DNA of 64,000 bases. It comes from Streptomyces sp. NA02950. GTDB taxonomy: Bacteria; Actinomycetota; Actinomycetes; Streptomycetales; Streptomycetaceae. The number at the start of each line of letters is the position of its first letter. Within the stretch, counting starts at the first letter, position 1. The stretch is taken from positions 7,470,001 to 7,534,000 of the forward strand of contig NZ_CP054916.1 in NCBI RefSeq assembly GCF_013364155.1. Direction: 5' to 3'. Shown in pieces: positions 36,459-46,049 of the stretch. The notes under the pieces are model-generated. The model was not told where the DNA came from and ran no database searches. It saw only the letters and a program-made list of their open reading frames with translations. Position numbers and translations under genes: made by a program.

Positions 36459-36602
36459 TTGGGGAAGCAGAGTAGGTGCGGGTCGACTGACACCACAACG
36501 GGGAAGCCTTGCCGAAAGCTAGCCATGGTGGGCTACTCCCGATGCCAAGATCACCGTGGGAAATGGAACAAACCGCAGGTGAAGAAGCAGAAGAAGCGCT
36601 GA
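36459..36602 (+). CDS. Small Cys/His protein
   Basis: 47 residues from a TTG with GGGGAG four bases upstream; a TTG at 36411 gives 63. It contains RCGSTDTTTGKPCRKLAMVG and then YSRCQDHRGKW, a Cys-x-C pattern with TGKPC and C-x2-H that resembles small zinc-binding proteins of Streptomyces and phages. Lys-rich tail. A hairpin terminator follows. Confidence 0.5.
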   Translation: MGKQSRCGSTDTTTGKPCRKLAMVGYSRCQDHRGKWNKPQVKKQKKR

Positions 36603-36609
36603 GCGTAAC

Positions 36610-36639
36610 GGTGCCCCTGCCGCTCGCGGCCGGGGCACC
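36610..36639 (+). terminator. Hairpin after the small Cys/His gene
   Basis: GGTGCCCC (36610-36617) pairs with GGGGCACC (36632-36639), with further inner pairing. It begins eight bases after the stop at 36602. Confidence 0.55.
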
Positions 36640-36821
36640 AACACCGAACCGCCCCGGACCGCAGTGGCACACCGTACATCCGCCGCACACAACCCTCCGC
36701 TCCTGTGTTCGGACCGTGGTGCGGACGCCCCGCCGCGTGCTGGTGAGCGCCTTCGACGGTGGATGCTCGCTCGTGTCCCTGTCGATCCCGCTGACCGCGT
36801 CATGCGGCCTGAGCGTGCTGA

Positions 36822-37202
36822 GCACTCGTTTCCAGGTGCTGTCCGCCGACCACAGCCGGTGGCGCTCATACATGGAGCGCGGGGAGAGACCCCCAGGATG
36901 TACCTCAGGCAGTCATCCAGCTGGCCGCGGAGACCCTGCCTGGTCGCCGTCGCGTCGATCCCGAGGTGGCAGACAGCCTGTTCGCGGCCGTACCACGCGC
37001 GATTGAAGCGTGCCGTCATGCGGCACTCCGCCGACGCGACCTGAGCGGGCAGCCCGTCCCCGCGCCGCATGCACCCGAGGGCGAGGAACTGCCTGTCCAC
37101 CTGCGACGCACAGTAGTACAGCAGTTGTCGGGCGAGCAGGGATTCACGGCTGCCGTCGTCATCGTCGATGCCGCCCTGCCACGCGTTGGGGAAACGGCGT
37201 GA
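36822..37202 (+). pseudogene. Orphan C-terminal fragment, family unknown
   Basis: An open plus-strand frame whose second half reads like real protein (DPEVADSLFAAVPRAIEA, LRRTVVQQLSGEQGF, VVIVDAALPRVG). The only normal start in it is a GTG at 36966; the frame is open back to 36822. I take it as the 3' end of a truncated gene, or a short gene from 36966. No family recognised. Confidence 0.35.
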
Positions 37203-37494
37203 GCGAGGGAATTCGAGGCCACTCCCGGGAAGCTCGGGCCCAGGATTCGCGCAGTGCATCTCCGGCCATTTCCAGGCTGTTTCGCGACTCAGTCATTAAT
37301 CACACTAATGGTTTCCATACTGTCAAGAGCGCCCTTTCGGGGGACGGCGGCTACTCCTCGTACCGTCTAGGATATCATCTGTTCTCGCTGGCCCGTGAAA
37401 GTTGCGCGCCAGAGTGAAAACGGGCGGGGTGTCGGGATGAGGATGACCAGTGACAGTCGATCGATGCTGGTCAGCAAGTGGAAGGTGGTTTGCG

Positions 37495-37731
37495 GTGAGC
37501 AGGATCCACAACGGCATGGCTGCCGGCACGATGACCGGAGCACAGTGGGTGAAGGCGTCCGCATGCGACGCGATCAACTCCTGCGTGGAGGTTGCAAGGG
37601 TCGGTGAAAACGAGATCGCGATGCACAACTCGCGATTCCCGGATGGTCCCGCACTCGTCTTTACGCGCGACGAGATCGCGGCCTTCTTCGAGGGTGTGAC
37701 GAAGGGCGAGTTCAAGGCTATGACTGTCTAA
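37495..37731 (+). CDS. DUF397-domain protein
   Basis: 78 residues: QWVKASACDAINSCVEVARVG, then HNSRFPDGPALVFTRDEIAAF. This is the DUF397 domain of small Streptomyces proteins usually paired with an XRE/DUF5753 regulator, as here. GTG at 37495 with GGAAGG about 11 bases upstream. They act as a regulator-partner pair, sometimes called toxin-antitoxin-like. Confidence 0.85.
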   Translation: MSRIHNGMAAGTMTGAQWVKASACDAINSCVEVARVGENEIAMHNSRFPDGPALVFTRDEIAAFFEGVTKGEFKAMTV

Positions 37732-37817
37732 AAAGTGTCGGCCATAGGTTGCCTTTGGCCAGGGGGCTGTTCATTCTTAGCGCGGGTGGGAGAGTCCCGC
37801 CCGCGCGAGGAGTGCAC

Positions 37818-38768
37818 ATGTCGGGTCAGATTCTGGCCTTGGTCGGGCGGCAGGGGGAGCCACCGCCGACCACACCGAAAGCAGCGGCGAAACTCGTCGG
37901 CGCTCTACTGCAGCACCTGCGTCAGGAGCGCAGGATGAACCAGAACGAGGTCGTGCGGTCCGTCTCGGGGTTCGGGTCTGTGCCCAAGCTCAGTCGCTAC
38001 GAGAACGCCACCGTCACGCTCAAGGCGGAACACGTCTTCGCGCTGCTGCGCTTCTATCAGGCGCCGGAGGACTGCGTCAGGGAAGCGGAGATGCTCCTGC
38101 AGTGGCCTCACGAGCAGACGTGGTGGTCCTCCTTCGCGGACATTGCGAACTCCACGCTCATGTCCCTGTTCGCTCTGGAGTCCACGTCGAAGGTGGTCCA
38201 GGTGTACCAGGAGAACAATGTCCCCGGGATGCTCCAGACCGCGGGCTACGCCCGCGCCTTGATGGCGGACTTCGCCCAGGCACAGTTCGACCCCGAGACA
38301 CGTCGCAAGTATCTCGCGGCCATCGAACGCCGTTTGGAGATGCGGCTTCGTCTGCAGCATCTGCTGGACCAGCCCAACGCGCCCATGTTCAGGGCCGTCA
38401 TTGCGGAGTATGTGCTGGACAAGGAACTGGGCGGCGTGCTGGTCATGCGGGAGCAGCTGCGCCACTTGTTCACCGTCGCGGAGAACAAGCCCAACGTGCA
38501 TCTGCGCATTCTGCCCGGGTCAGCTATGCGGCACGGCTCTCCGCTGCACCCCGCCATAACCCTGTGCAAGCCTCATGAGGGGAACGCCGGCCGATCCGTC
38601 TACCTGGAGGACAAGAACGTCAGCGGCCAGTTCCTCACCGACAGCGCGCAGATCGAGACCTTTATGGCGTCCATGGACTACTGGTGGCAACACGCGCTGT
38701 CGAAGACGGAGACTCTGCGTCGGCTCCAGCACTACATCGACCGGCTGGCCGACGAGCCCCAGGAGTAG
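37818..38768 (+). CDS. XRE-family regulator with DUF5753 (Scr1-type)
   Basis: 316 residues. HTH at about 20-75 (LLQHLRQERRMNQNEVVRSV, then LSRYENATVTL); DUF5753 domain after it (YQENNVPGMLQTAGYARALM, VIAEYVLDKELGG, HLRILPGSA, LEDKNVSGQFLTDSAQIETF). GAGGAG stands five bases before the ATG. Pairs with the DUF397 protein, 86 bases upstream. Confidence 0.88.
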   Translation: MSGQILALVGRQGEPPPTTPKAAAKLVGALLQHLRQERRMNQNEVVRSVSGFGSVPKLSRYENATVTLKAEHVFALLRFYQAPEDCVREAEMLLQWPHEQTWWSSFADIANSTLMSLFALESTSKVVQVYQENNVPGMLQTAGYARALMADFAQAQFDPETRRKYLAAIERRLEMRLRLQHLLDQPNAPMFRAVIAEYVLDKELGGVLVMREQLRHLFTVAENKPNVHLRILPGSAMRHGSPLHPAITLCKPHEGNAGRSVYLEDKNVSGQFLTDSAQIETFMASMDYWWQHALSKTETLRRLQHYIDRLADEPQE

Positions 38769-38774
38769 TCCACG

Positions 38775-39536
38775 TCATCCGATGCGGGCGACCCCGCCGT
38801 ACTCGATCCACTCCTCGCTTCGCTGCCGCGGAGCGAGATCGCTGTCCGGCAGCCAGCGCGATACTTCGACGGGCTCGGGGGCCTCCAGAAGGTCGAGGCC
38901 CTCGAAGAACCGGTTGACCTCGCTGATAGAGCGGACCTGTCCCCAGGAGTTATGGGTGATCTCCTGCATGAAATCGGTGATGCTGTGGCGGAGTTCCGGA
39001 TCATCACTGGCCAGCTGCGAGATCACCAGGTAGCTGCCGGGCGGCAACTGCTGGGCGACTTTGCGCACCAGCCCCCAGGGGTCGTCATCGTCGGGGATGC
39101 AGTGGAGAACAGAGACGAACAGAGCGCCGACCGGCTGCTGCTCGTCGCGCAGCAGTCGTCGTACCGCGCTGCTCTCGAAGATCTTTGTGGTATCGCGCAT
39201 GTCGGCGTTGAGGACGGCCGTGGTTGTCGGATCCTCCGCCAGCATAATTTCCCCATGGACGAGGACCACGGGGTCATTGTCGATGTAGACGACTTCACTG
39301 GCCGGATCGATGTCCTGGGCGACCTGGTGCACGTTTGGTCGTGTCGGAAGTCCGGAGCCGTGGTCGAGGAATCTGCGCACACCCTGTTCCCGGGCGAGAT
39401 AGCGAACGGCCCTGATGAGAAAGGCCCGGTTGACCAGCGCCAATTCACGGGTACTGGGAGCTATGCGAAGTAATTCGTCACAGGCTTCACGGTCGACCTG
39501 ATAATTGTCCGTGCCGCCCAGAAGGTGGTCGTACAT
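38775..39536 (-). CDS. SAV2177/DUF574-family SAM methyltransferase-like protein
   Basis: 253 residues from the first ATG at 39536. Family signatures: MYDHLLGGTDNYQVDREA, REQGVRRFLDHGSGLPT, then YIDNDPVVLVHGE and ALFVSVLHCIPD. The reading frame continues upstream with IDVSRPSVAR, the expected family N-terminus, but contains no ATG, GTG or TTG in the next 30 codons. So either a rare start (ATC/ATT) is used or a small indel removed it. Substrate unknown; often beside XRE/DUF397 pairs, as here. Confidence 0.8.
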   Translation of the reverse strand: MYDHLLGGTDNYQVDREACDELLRIAPSTRELALVNRAFLIRAVRYLAREQGVRRFLDHGSGLPTRPNVHQVAQDIDPASEVVYIDNDPVVLVHGEIMLAEDPTTTAVLNADMRDTTKIFESSAVRRLLRDEQQPVGALFVSVLHCIPDDDDPWGLVRKVAQQLPPGSYLVISQLASDDPELRHSITDFMQEITHNSWGQVRSISEVNRFFEGLDLLEAPEPVEVSRWLPDSDLAPRQRSEEWIEYGGVARIG

Positions 39537-39783
39537 TCTGGCAACACTTGGCCTGCTTACATCGATGATGATCCGCTCCCCACGCTCTCGGAAGGCACAC
39601 GTCCCCCTTAGACGCTGCCGGTCTCCGAAGGCAGAGGTCCCATGCTAGAAGGATGAGCCGAGGCTGGGCTACCCGCATCCATCAACGGAGCACGTCATTT
39701 GATGGCATTTCAGTCGAGACTTGACTCACCACGGCTCCGGCGCACGCCAACCGCCTCATCAGGGAATACGACGCAGGCATATT

Positions 39784-40269
39784 TCATTGCGCTCGGCTGG
39801 GGAGCAGACTCCGCAGGGCACGGTGGCGCAGTAGCTCGAAGTCGGCCTTGGACAGGCCCATCGCGTAGCCGGCGTGGAGGGGAGACAGGCCAAGCTTGTA
39901 GCGGAGAACCAGGGCGTCCGCTTCGTCGCGGTCGAGTAGGTGATGAAGTCCGAGTGGTGAAGTGGTTCGACGCTCGGAGGCTCTGCGGGAGAGCAGATCC
40001 CAGGCGTGTGCGGCTGGCGAGGAGCTGCGAAGCGCCCTCTCCCATTGCTCGCCGAGATCGCGCAGGGCGGCGCGGGCGATGCTGACACCTCCGTGGCGGG
40101 ATCCTGCGGTTGCGGTGCCGAAACGCCGGTAGACCGTCCAGCGGTCGCAGCAGAAGGCGTTGTAGGAGACCGGAAGTCGCTGGACGATTGACGGGTCCGT
40201 CCATGCGAGGTGCCAGTCGTTGAGTTCGGTGTCAGCGCGCAACCCCGGCGGGCTGGAGCGCATCAGCAT
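39784..40269 (-). CDS. Sigma-70 region-4-like regulator
   Basis: 161 residues. The C-terminal 50 (LHHLLDRDEADALVLRYKLG, then LSPLHAGYAMGLSKADFELL) match region 4-type HTH proteins. The first 100 residues have no family. GTG or ATG starts near 40269. Possibly a small sigma-like or helper protein. Confidence 0.6.
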   Translation of the reverse strand: MLMRSSPPGLRADTELNDWHLAWTDPSIVQRLPVSYNAFCCDRWTVYRRFGTATAGSRHGGVSIARAALRDLGEQWERALRSSSPAAHAWDLLSRRASERRTTSPLGLHHLLDRDEADALVLRYKLGLSPLHAGYAMGLSKADFELLRHRALRSLLPSRAQ

Positions 40270-40423
40270 GACGTTTCACCTCACAAGGGGTTGCTGGGCA
40301 GGACGGAGCGAAGCCCGGCACGCAAGCGCGACGGCGCGCAGGACACGGAGGCCGTCGGGTCAGGACGGCAGAGGGATCAAGCACGTCGGCTCGTTGGCCA
40401 CTTCGCCGTGTTGGTGGCGGTGC

Positions 40424-40450
40424 GCCCTCGCCCGTCGAACGGGCGAGGGC
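40424..40450. terminator. Stem-loop of 12 bp with a three-base loop
   Basis: GCCCTCGCCCGT pairs with ACGGGCGAGGGC, loop CGA, followed by TTCTTC on the plus strand. It lies between two minus-strand genes, just after the 40472 gene, and may act as a terminator in both directions. Confidence 0.65.
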
Positions 40451-40471
40451 TTCTTCACGCAGGTCGCAGTG

Positions 40472-40738
40472 TCAGGCGGTACGGCGGAGCTTCACATAGA
40501 TGAAGCAGCTGCGGTCCGACACGGAGGCAGCCGTCATGCCCACCAGCACCTCCACCGGGAAGGGCTCCTTACGGACGGCCGCTGCGGCGAGGACGCCGAT
40601 CAAGAGCAGAGAACTGAAGCGCAGAGTGAGCATCAAGACGCTGGAACTAGCGGTTTGCAGTAAGGCCGACAGCGGAATGCTAATCTCTGGCGCTGCTGGA
40701 AGGATGCTTGCGAGCTTCCAGCGGACGTGCTGAATCAA
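40472..40738 (-). CDS. Small putative membrane protein
   Basis: 88 residues from a TTG with GAGGAG eight bases upstream. A hydrophobic segment SSLLLIGVLAAAAV and a second milder one suggest one or two membrane spans. No family. Downstream hairpin supports a real transcript. Confidence 0.4.
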   Translation of the reverse strand: MIQHVRWKLASILPAAPEISIPLSALLQTASSSVLMLTLRFSSLLLIGVLAAAAVRKEPFPVEVLVGMTAASVSDRSCFIYVKLRRTA

Positions 40739-41991
40739 TTTTCGCGCTCCTCGGTGCGTAGTTGAGATGGCACGAGGGAGGGGTCCCGAGTTGGTTGACG
40801 TCAGCCTCGGGACTCTTTCCGTGCCCAGTCGGACGCTAGTCGCATTACCTGCTTGCGGCGGGCACTTGATCCACATGAAAATGGAATCGGACATTCCCAA
40901 TAGAGCGGTGGCGCCCCCTGGCGTTGACCGATTTCCGACACAGCAGACCACTCGCGTGAACAACGAGCGAAGCACACCTGGCAATTACGGTCAGAAATGG
41001 TCAGGTGGGCCTGAAAATCCCTCGCGCGTCACCCGAGGCCTGCCACCCTTTCGGGTGAATCGATGGCCTCAGTCACTTCGACTCCTGCAAACAGCGGATC
41101 CACCACCGGAAATCGTGTCGCCTCCCCAGGGCGGCCTCTTGGTCCGCACTCGTCGAATTCCTCCGTCTACGCACGCGGTTGAAGCCCGCCGGGTCCACAT
41201 CTCCACTTCGGATTGCTGGCCAAGCCCTGTGCTTGAGCTTCCGCGACGGTGTCAGAGAACCCTTTGCCGGAGGCAGTCGTACTCCTTCCGGCGGGCCTCG
41301 GCCACCCGGCGAAGATGCGCGACGGTGTCGTGGCGCTGGTGGCAGTTCGGGGCACACTCGGCGGCCATACCCCGGCGGGTTGCCGGTAACTTGTGTGATC
41401 TCATCGCTCAGGCTGCCCGGGAAGGTGATCGCCTGGTTGTCCTCGCCGACCTCGCAGTCCGCGTCGGCCTCGTGCATCTGCAGGTCGAGTCCTCCGGGTG
41501 TCTGCTCGGGACCCGGCGAACCAGAGTCGGCGCCCCTGGCTCCCCACGCGAGCAGGAGCAGGTGCGCTGACCTTCTTGAGTGCGATCCCGCAGATCGTGT
41601 GTGAGGTACTCGATAAGTACGTCGTGGTCCGTCCAGCGTGCTCCGGCGAAAGTCAGACAACCCATAGATGTTGGTGTGCTTGGTGAAGCTCGCCATGTCC
41701 AGCCAATCGGCTCCAGAGCGAAAGATCAGCAGTCGGCGCAGCAGGGCTCTTCCGAGAGCCGCCACCTCCCGCCAGGCATATTCGAACCAGCTGTGCTCAT
41801 GTGCGAAGGCCCGCTCACCCGGCGTTTGGGAGCGCCGGGTTCGAGAGGTGTAGCGCGGTTGCCCTGGTCGCCTCCGTCCCGCACTGGTTAATCACCGAAG
41901 ATGCCGCGTCCTGCGGACCCTCAGTCGGTGCTGTCGAGTGATCTTCAGGTGGCGACCGCTACTACTTTGCCGACCCCTACTGAGGAGTGGC
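40739..41991. other. Long stretch without an intact gene
   Basis: About 1.25 kb. On the minus strand 41.1-41.6 kb carries coding-like pieces in two frames: NQAITFPGSLSDEITQVTG in one and CHQRHDTVAHLRRVAEARRK in another, which read as one decayed protein of a Streptomyces family I cannot name. The remainder holds no signal I trust. Confidence 0.4.
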
Positions 41992-42651
41992 ATGAGACTC
42001 AAGGCACTATGCGTCGGCGGCGCGGCACTCGCGGCCCTCGTCCTCCCGCTCACCCCTGCGTCGGCGACCCCAGGCGACATGGTGACGACCACGCTCACAC
42101 AGGCGATCGCCGATTTGCCCGTCACGGCAGAGTCCCGTGACGGATACGAGCGCAGCAAGTTCCGGCATTGGGTGGACGTTGATCATGATGGCTGCGCCAC
42201 AAGGGCAGAGGTGCTCGAAGAGGAGGCCGTCGAGCCGCCCGATGTCGGCCCCCGATGCAAGATCACCGGGGGAAGCTGGTTCTCGTGGTACGACGGCCGG
42301 CTAGTGGACGGGCCGACGAGCCTGGATATTGATCACAAGGTGCCACTCGCCGAGGCTTGGGATTCGGGAGCGTCGGCATGGACGGCGCAGGAGCGGCAGG
42401 ACTATGCGAACGACCTGGGTGAACCGCGAGCGTTGGACGCGGTGAGCGCGCAGCAGAACAGGCAGAAAGCCGACCAGGATCCGACAACTTGGATGCCATC
42501 GGACCCCAGCGCGCACTGCCGGTACATTGCCGACTGGGCCGCGGTGAAGACCAGGTGGCGTCTCTCAGCGGACCCGGACGAGGTGGCAGCGCTCCAGCGG
42601 ATCGCAGTCAGATGCCCGGATGAGGAGATCACCGTGGTACTGGCTCGCTGA
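41992..42651 (+). CDS. Secreted HNH-type nuclease (DUF1524 type)
   Basis: 219 residues. Signal peptide at 1-25 (MRLKALCVGGAALAALVLPL, cleavage after ASA). Catalytic part: LDIDHKVPLAEAWDSGA (DH of the HNH fold), then DYANDLGEPRALDAVSAQQN, with Cys pair elsewhere. Streptomyces secretes nucleases of this kind. GAGGAG upstream of the ATG. Confidence 0.85.
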   Translation: MRLKALCVGGAALAALVLPLTPASATPGDMVTTTLTQAIADLPVTAESRDGYERSKFRHWVDVDHDGCATRAEVLEEEAVEPPDVGPRCKITGGSWFSWYDGRLVDGPTSLDIDHKVPLAEAWDSGASAWTAQERQDYANDLGEPRALDAVSAQQNRQKADQDPTTWMPSDPSAHCRYIADWAAVKTRWRLSADPDEVAALQRIAVRCPDEEITVVLAR

Positions 42652-42665
42652 CGCCCTGCGCTACG

Positions 42666-42701
42666 CGCCCCCTCGCCATTCCCGAGGCCGATGAGGGGGC
42701 G
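42666..42701 (+). terminator. Hairpin after the nuclease gene
   Basis: CGCCCCCTC (42666-42674) pairs with GAGGGGGCG (42693-42701), 15 bases after the stop. Confidence 0.6.
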
Positions 42702-42789
42702 TGTCGTCGCGCCCGATTCAGGCAACGCGAAGGTGGGCCCACAATCAGCAGTGCGGCCACCACCTTCGCAGGCCCTATCTCGCTGACGG

Positions 42790-42911
42790 CAGCCGGACGT
42801 CACGGAAGCTTCCAGAGCCAGCAGCCGACCGGTGGTTGTGTCCCAGAGTCGGTCGCCGCCGGTTCCGCCGGTGATGAGCAACCAACCCCGCGGGTGCGGG
42901 GACCAGTCCAC
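42790..42911 (-). pseudogene. WD40-like repeat fragment
   Basis: A minus-strand frame reads VDWSPHPRGWLLITGGTGGD and RLWDTTTGRLLALEAS, one blade of a WD40 propeller. Nothing before or after it resembles such a protein, so it is a short remnant. It overlaps the first of the CRISPR-like repeats at 42880. Confidence 0.5.
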
Positions 42912-43082
42912 GAGCCCGCCGGGAATCTCGGCCAGGCCGGGACCAACCCCGCAAGCGTGGGGAGTAGGCGGCGGTTGCCCGTCTGCCCCCTGATCGGAGC
43001 CCCCCGCGGGCGCGGGGAGCAGCCTACCTCGGCGGTCGGGCGTACTCGGAAGAAGGGACTAACCCTGCGCCTGCGAACAGCC
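42880..43082 (-). CRISPR. Possible decayed type I-E-like CRISPR stretch
   Basis: Four palindromic units start at about 42880, 42941, 42996 and 43057, spacing 61, 55 and 61. Reverse-complement cores are GGTCCCCGCACCCGCGGGGT, ACTCCCCACGCTTGCGGGGT, GCTCCCCGCGCCCGCGGGGG and a degraded fourth. The form (CTCCCCGC...GCGGGG-TTGGTC) and 61-base period fit Streptomyces type I-E arrays of 28-29 bp repeats with 32-33 bp spacers. No cas genes are near. Unit 1 falls in a WD40-like frame, so chance cannot be excluded. Confidence 0.4.
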
Positions 43083-43163
43083 CAACCGACTTGGTGGGAG
43101 GCGGTGTGGGTGGTACAGACGAACCCCCACTGGCTGGTGAGCACCACTCCCGGCAACTTCCCC

Positions 43164-44344
43164 CTGTGCCGCTCGAAAAGTTGTCGTCGCAGGTGGGAGT
43201 GGTACGGCCAGTCCGCTGGGATCATGTCCTCCGTGATCGTGCCCTTGCTGTACAAGGTGACCCGAAAGCTGCTGACTGTTCCATCGGTGCTCCTGCGTCA
43301 CGGGGCGGCGAAGGACGCGGAACTGCTGGTGCTGCGGCACGAGAACGCGGTCCTGCGCCGCCAGTTGGCCAGACCGATGCGCTACGAGCCCGCCGACCGG
43401 TTCTGGTTCGCCGCCCTGTCCGGGCTGATACCCCGGCGCCACTGGCACCAGGTCTTCCCTGTCGCCCCCGACACCCTGCTGGCCTGGCATCGCAGGTTCA
43501 TCGCCGCGAAGTGGGACTACACCGCGCGCAGGCGCACCGGACGCCCACCCACCACGGCAGCGATCAAGAGGCTCGTCCTACGGCTGGCCCGGGAGAATCC
43601 GAGGTGGGGGCACCGGCGGATCCAGGGGGAGCTGACCCGGCTCGGGCATCGGATGGCTGCGTCGACGGTCTGGGAGATCCTGCATGCCGCGGGCATGGAT
43701 CCGGCACCGCACGGCGCAGGCCCCACCTGGCGCGAGTTCCTGACCACGCAAGCCGAGGGCATCATCGCGGCAGACTTCTTCCATATCGACACGGCGCTCG
43801 GCAAGCGACTGTACGCGCTGGTGTTCCTCGAGCACGGCACCCGGCACTGCACATCACCGGGGTCACCGCCCGCCCGACACAGGACTGGGCAGTGCAGCAG
43901 GCAAGGAATCTCACGATTGGCCTGGGCACACGCATCGATTCCCTGCACTTCTTGCTGCGCGACCGCGATGGCAAGTTCAGCCAGGCATTCGACGCGGTCT
44001 TCCAAGCCGAGGACATGGAGATCCTCAAAAGTGCGCCACAAGCTCCCCGGATGAACGCGCACTGCGAACGCATCATCGGCAGCATCCGACGCGAAGCCCT
44101 CGACCACGTCCTGATCATGAACGAGGCCCACGCCCGCCACGTCCTTGCATCCTACGAGCGGCACTACAACGAGCACCGACCCCACCAAGCCCGCAACCAG
44201 CTACCACCCGACGCTCACGAACAACCCGCCGCAGCACATGACCTCAGCACCCACAAAGTTGAGCGCGCCCGGATCCTCGGCGGCCTCATCAACGAGTACA
44301 GACATGCGGCATGACGTGCCGCGATGACTTTTCGAGCGGCACAG
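43164..44344 (+). mobile_element. rve-type insertion sequence (IS481-like)
   Basis: Perfect 17-bp inverted ends: CTGTGCCGCTCGAAAAG at 43164-43180 and its complement at 44328-44344. Length 1181 bp. A third copy of the end lies at 61724-61740. The transposase is frameshifted. It interrupts or abuts the recombinase fragment that begins at 44345. Confidence 0.8.
43225..44314 (+). pseudogene. Integrase-core transposase, frameshifted
   Basis: The first part (43225-43850) has LLRHGAAKDAELLVLRHENA, RRTGRPPTTAAIKRLVLRLA, NPRWGHRRIQGELTRLGH and IIAADFFHIDT (first Asp). After about 43850 the frame changes: LHITGVTARPTQDW, FLLRDRDGKFSQAFDA (second Asp), APRMNAHCERIIGSIRREAL (Glu), YERHYNEHRPHQA. One base is missing or added at the junction. 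Otherwise complete. Confidence 0.82.
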
Positions 44345-45140
44345 CATCCGCCGCTTCGCAGCCGAGCAGATCAAGCACGCGACCACCTTCCTGCAGTGGC
44401 TCGGTACCCGTGACAGCACCCTCTCGTCCTGCGGCCAACTCGACATCGACGCCTGGTTCGCGGACAACACCGAACACAGCCGCACCTGCCTGAGGCCCTT
44501 CCTCAACTGGGCCAGGAAGAGCCGCCGATGTCCACAGGCCCTGTCCATCCCCACCATGAAGATCTCCAGACGACCCGCGCTGAGCGAGGACGAGCGCCTG
44601 GCCGCACTTGGCCGACTGCTGACCGACGCAGACACACCGATGCGCCTCCGTGTCGCCGGCCTCATCTTTCTCCTCTACGCGCAGCCCCTGACCCGGATTG
44701 TCCAGCTCACGGTCGACGACGTGCTCCACGACGGAGAGACCACGCTCCTGCGGCTCGGGGAGCCCGCCTCTCCCGTCCCCGAACCAGCGGCAGCCCTGCT
44801 ACTGGCCTACCTCGCAGACCGCGACAACATGAACACCGCCACCAACCATGCATCCCGCTGGCTCTTCCCCGGCCGCCGGGCCGGACGGCCGGCCCGTCCC
44901 GACCACATGTCCTCACGACTGCGGGAGATCGGCATCCCGGTCGCCGCCGCCCGCGGCGCCGCCATCCGACAACAACTCCTCGAACTACCCGCCCCCGTCG
45001 TCGCGGATGCCCTCGGCTACCACGACAAGACCACCAGCCGCATCCTCAGAGAAAGCGGCGGGACCTGGAGCCGATACGCCGCTGGTGATCACAGCCGGTC
45101 ACCAGCGGGCTGGGCTCCCAAGGGAATCCGCGATAGTTGA
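44345..45140 (+). pseudogene. Site-specific recombinase fragment without N-terminus
   Basis: The frame is open right from the IS edge: RRFAAEQIKHATTFLQWLG, DIDAWFADNTEHSRTCLRPF (SAM-like core-binding), then LIFLLYAQPLTRIVQLTVDD and ALGYHDKTTSRILRESGGTW. It resembles tyrosine recombinases of Streptomyces with a C-terminal GGTWSRYAAGDHSRSPAGW tail. The start is missing. The last 160 bases are repeated at 46228-46392. Confidence 0.6.
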
Positions 45141-45167
45141 ATACGCCAGCTCACCAGTACCAAGGCC
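45006..45167 (+). repeat. Direct repeat A: recombinase 3' end
   Basis: Clearly similar to 46228-46392: CTCGGCTACCAC, GGGACCTGGAGCCGATACGC, and CACCAGTACC downstream of the stop. Both copies encode the same tail (SGGTWSRYA, GDH, RSPAGW). They flank a block of about 1.06 kb that carries an unidentified gene and a Tn3 fragment. Confidence 0.8.
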
Positions 45168-45177
45168 GTCGTCCCGG

Positions 45178-45546
45178 TCAGCCGTGGAAGGAGACTTCGA
45201 GTTCGAATTTTCCTCCGAGGCCGTCGATACGGCTCCGGAAGAGGGCCCGGGTCATGTTGTCGTCGAAGAGCGTGACCTTCCAGACGTCCTCCTCCGAGGG
45301 GTGCGGAATCTCGACGAGGTGCTTGTAGTTGAGGAAGCCGTCGGGATTTCCGTGTTCGTCGAATCTCCTGGTCCCCAACTCGACCGACAGCGTCTGGATC
45401 GGCAACGTCACGTTGATGTTGACGATTTCTCCCTGGCCGATGTGCCCCTCCCAGACCTCCTCCCCGTCCACACGGAGGATGATCGATCGCTGACCGTGGC
45501 CCTCCATGGCCAGCGCGAACACGCTCTCGAACTTGATCTTCGTCAT
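45178..45546 (-). CDS. Hypothetical protein
   Basis: 122 residues from the ATG at 45546, with GGAGCG a few bases upstream; the frame continues upstream as low-complexity Pro/Ala/Gly-rich text to 45846. Well-formed beta-rich globular domain (KFESVFALAMEGHGQRSII, EGHIGQGEIVNINVTLPI, VWKVTLFDDNMTRALFRS). No family recognised. It is the only intact-looking gene between the recombinase-end repeats. Confidence 0.5.
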   Translation of the reverse strand: MTKIKFESVFALAMEGHGQRSIILRVDGEEVWEGHIGQGEIVNINVTLPIQTLSVELGTRRFDEHGNPDGFLNYKHLVEIPHPSEEDVWKVTLFDDNMTRALFRSRIDGLGGKFELEVSFHG

Positions 45547-46049
45547 CACGCGCTCCACGTTCCGCTCGACGCCGCCCCCTCCGTTCAGGTTCCCCCCGGT
45601 CATCCCTCCCGGCAACTCGCGATCCGCCTGCGACGCATCGCCCGCTTGCCTCCCGCAAGGCCTGCCCATCGTCGCGGCCTGGGGTGACGGGGCTCTGTCG
45701 GCGTCGGCCTTCGGCTTTCTCGGTGGGGCAGGAGTCGGGGCCCTCGTTGGTGCCGCCGTGGCGGTTCCGATGGTCCGGCGCTGGGCGCGTGCGTAGACCG
45801 TCCGCTCCCGCCGAATCTCTCGCAGCGAAGACTGAGCGATCCACACCGAATGTCCACCTCGCAGCGTGGCGGTCGTACCACCGCTTGACCATCGGTGAGA
45901 GCTGCCCGACGACGCGCCGCCCCGGGCCGCTAGGCCGGGCGGCCGGCATCACCGCGATGGTGCGGGGGCGTTGATCGGGGCATGCGAAATCTGATCCCCG
46001 CCGTCACCGCGCTGACGGCGGCCGTGGCCGTCCTCGCGGCCCCGACCAC

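Noticed and set aside
36519..37259. Minus-strand frame of 246 residues
   Set aside because: Low-complexity Arg/Leu-rich stretches and no ribosome site; the plus-strand fragment at 36.9-37.2 kb reads better.
42880..42907. First CRISPR-like unit taken as certain evidence for an array
   Set aside because: It also encodes WSPHPRGW in a WD40-like frame, so the unit is kept only as part of a tentative four-unit pattern.
45506..45796. Plus-strand small membrane-like frame opposite the hypothetical gene
   Set aside because: Antisense of a Gly/Pro-rich stretch; hydrophobic look is composition-driven.
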